Source: Massilia putida
GTDB lineage: Bacteria; Pseudomonadota; Gammaproteobacteria; Burkholderiales; Burkholderiaceae_D
DNA: 64,000 bases
Direction: 5' to 3'
Assembly (NCBI RefSeq): GCF_001941825.1
Contig: NZ_CP019038.1
Span: 1,302,001 to 1,366,000 of the forward strand
The notes beneath the pieces are model-generated. The model did no database searches and was not told where the DNA came from. It worked only from the letters and a program-made list of their open reading frames with translations. Below, piece after piece: positions 62,798 to 64,000 of the stretch. The first letter of the stretch is position 1. Each line of letters opens with the position of its first letter. A program made the translations under genes and the position numbers.

Positions 62798-62811
62798 TTA
62801 CAAAAATGTTA
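62798..62811 (-). promoter_or_regulatory. CopR-like box upstream of the flgB fragment
   Basis: TTACAAAAATGTTA (plus strand), one base off TTAC-N6-GTAA. On the minus strand it reads TAACATTTTTGTAA, almost the complement of box A at 28075-28088, followed by ATTATA and an AGGAG. Confidence 0.5.
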
Positions 62812-62902
62812 ATTAGAACGCGACAATTGGCGTGAACGTCTTAACCCAGTCTCTCAAGCATTCCTGAAACCTGTACGACTCGTGCTATCCCGTCGTCGTA
62901 AC

Positions 62903-63100
62903 TCATGTATTTTCATGAACAGCCTCGTTGGCTTCAGCTTTCCGGACATTCTCTAATTGTAGCTCCCGACGGCGCATCAACATGTACACCACTGGCACCA
63001 TAAACATCGACAGCAATAGGGCGGATAGCAACTCACCGACCATTGGCGCCGCAATACGCTGCATGATTTCCGATCCTGTGATTTCATCACCCGCCTGCCA
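62903..63100 (-). pseudogene. CusA-type RND pump C-terminal fragment
   Basis: Minus strand: EITGSEIMQRIAAPMVGELLSALLLSMFMVPVVYMLMRRR ... VHENT-stop, the last helices of a CusA-like pump. The remaining ~1000 residues are absent. Differs in sequence from the fragment at 55125-55285, so the two came from different pumps. Confidence 0.82.
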
Positions 63101-63154
63101 GAGCCGCAGGCTCTATATCGGCCGCGCTCTCGGTTCACACAGCGCGGCCGAACC

Positions 63155-63478
63155 TCACCGCTCAAGATAAATTAACTTTTTGGTAATTCGAGCCCAATAG
63201 TCAGCGTCTGGAAGAGGAGGTCTCGGCCTCACGATCACTTTCCATTTACCCGCCAGATCACAGTTCAGCTGAATAAATACGTTCTGTTCTTCGGGCACAT
63301 GACTATCTGGAAAAATAGCCTCTACGGGACATTCGGGCACACACAGACTGCAATCGATACACGTATCGGGGTCGATCGCAAGGAAATTCGGCCCCTCTCT
63401 GAATGCATCCACAGGACAAACCTCAACACAATCAGTGTACTTGCATCTGATGCACGCTTCGGTAACTATGTAGGTCAT
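63155..63478 (-). CDS. fdxA: 7Fe/8Fe ferredoxin (FdxA type)
   Basis: 107 residues: MTYIVTEACIRCKYTDCVEVCPVDAFREGPNFLAIDPDTCIDCSLCVPECPVEAIF. Two cluster motifs: CIRCKYTDCVEVCP, which in FdxA gives a 3Fe-4S (or 4Fe-4S) site, and CIDCSLCVPECP for a 4Fe-4S site. The usual extra Cys in CPVDCF is Ala here. Cytosolic electron carrier; partner unknown. ATG 63478 matches the family start; 63487 is also open. It lies 200 bases from the partial reductase on the same strand, a plausible redox partner. Confidence 0.92.
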   Translation of the reverse strand: MTYIVTEACIRCKYTDCVEVCPVDAFREGPNFLAIDPDTCIDCSLCVPECPVEAIFPDSHVPEEQNVFIQLNCDLAGKWKVIVRPRPPLPDADYWARITKKLIYLER

Positions 63479-63685
63479 ACGAACCATCCAACATGCTTGC
63501 TCCGTGTTCTCTGAGCAATAAGAAACTGCTTTAGCGGCGCCACGCTACCCCGTTGCAATTTTTCTCGTTAATAACTGCTGCAGCGTTGCCGATGTTGATC
63601 GCCACCATCTCGACCAGTCTGCCAATTTAACTTCGCTCAGCAACCGAGAACTTGATCTGTGACCTTGGTCACTTTAAATCTTCTT

Positions 63686-64000
63686 TCAGCACGCTGTGTT
63701 GATCCCGATAGCTGCCTGAGCTCCCTCAGCTGCTGCAACGATCACCTGCAAAACATCACGCGATGCATCGCCAGCAACGTAAAGCCCCGGAACAGGCGTC
63801 ATTTGCTGATCGTTGTCAATTTCACATCCTTTCGGGTCGAACATGTCACAACCAAGGCGCTTTGCCAGATCGGTCGACTGCTGTCGGCCGGTATTGAAAA
63901 AGAATGCTGAGCGGCGCAGTGTTGATCCCGACGAAAACACGATATCGAACGAGGCGGAATACGGTGTATTAGCGAGAATTTCTAAACGTAGAATCGGCTC
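63686..64000 (-). CDS. Thioredoxin-reductase-like FAD/NAD(P) oxidoreductase (5' end beyond window)
   Basis: The minus-strand frame is open from 64000 to the stop at 63686. About 104 C-terminal residues: FFFNTGRQQSTDLAKRLGCDMFD, then VPGLYVAGDASRDVLQVIVAAAEGAQAAIGIN, the conserved FAD-binding GD motif and helix of the thioredoxin reductase-like family. The CxxC and N-terminal Rossmann parts are outside. It may be a real thioredoxin reductase or a related flavoprotein. Confidence 0.82.
   Translation of the reverse strand, partial: EPILRLEILANTPYSASFDIVFSSGSTLRRSAFFFNTGRQQSTDLAKRLGCDMFDPKGCEIDNDQQMTPVPGLYVAGDASRDVLQVIVAAAEGAQAAIGINTAC

Noticed and set aside
1..64000. tRNA or rRNA genes, plasmid origin, integrase with att site
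   Set aside because: Looked for and not seen; island boundaries therefore cannot be placed in this window.

Overview
The window looks like a metal-resistance island (mainly copper, also zinc/cadmium/lead and iron) from a Gram-negative betaproteobacterium, most likely Oxalobacteraceae such as Massilia. That placement is inference. It rests on the moderately high GC, the CopK, CzcCBA and CopABCD homologues typical of Burkholderiales metal islands, a PEP-CTERM exported protein, and the outer-membrane components. Nothing shows whether the DNA is chromosomal or plasmid-borne: no origin, partition gene or tRNA was seen.

Layout. 1-1.7 kb: 3' part-missing Zn/Cd/Pb P-type ATPase with its PbrR/CadR-type regulator and a clear MerR-family promoter. 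2.1-4.0 kb: a frameshifted OLD-family nuclease. 4.3-6.3 kb: a Fur-box-controlled cytochrome c-FTR1 iron permease. 6.4-7.6 kb: an intact IS3-family element. 8.1-15.0 kb: czcCBA plus a frameshifted CDF exporter. 15.2-18.4 kb: copZ facing cueR-copA. 18.7-25.1 kb: a secreted metalloprotease-like protein, an acyltransferase and a copper module (DUF2946 protein, small exported protein, TolC-like channel, multicopper oxidase). 25.3-28.9 kb: copRS, copK and a CusF-like protein cut by a second IS3 element, with a copC remnant on its other side. 30.6-35.5 kb: DUF305 proteins, cytochrome c, a PEP-CTERM protein and a Csp-type copper storage protein. 35.6-44.7 kb: copB, copA, DUF4396, two divergent DUF2946 genes, cusF, copC, copD, an orphan flgB-like gene and a DUF411 protein. 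44.9-47.6 kb: a CopF-type ATPase and a second copZ. 47.8-49.1 kb: an uncharacterised HhH/nuclease-like protein. 49.1-55.1 kb: a DUF2946, TonB receptor, PepSY, PepSY-reductase operon. 55.1-64 kb: a decayed end with RND, flgB, transposase, group II intron and HMA fragments, an AbiE remnant, a second copRS/copK, a MerR regulator, a membrane methyltransferase, a ferredoxin and a partial reductase.

How it works together (inference from families). Cytosolic Cu(I) would be sensed by CueR, bound by CopZ and Csp, and pumped out by two P1B ATPases. Periplasmic copper would be sensed by two CopRS pairs and handled by CopK, CusF, CopC/CopD, DUF305 proteins, two multicopper oxidases and CopB. Zn/Cd/Pb would be handled by PbrR/CadR, the ATPase, CzcCBA and the CDF. 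Five promoters with a 19-bp MerR-type spacer and several TTAC-N6-GTAA boxes tie the units to these regulators.

Most notable: four DUF2946 (CruR-like) small Cys-rich exported proteins each stand first in, or next to, a separate copper module, suggesting parallel copper-sensing upstream ORFs; a FlgB-like gene occurs twice next to copper genes; and two genes carry single-base homopolymer frameshifts that may be sequencing errors.
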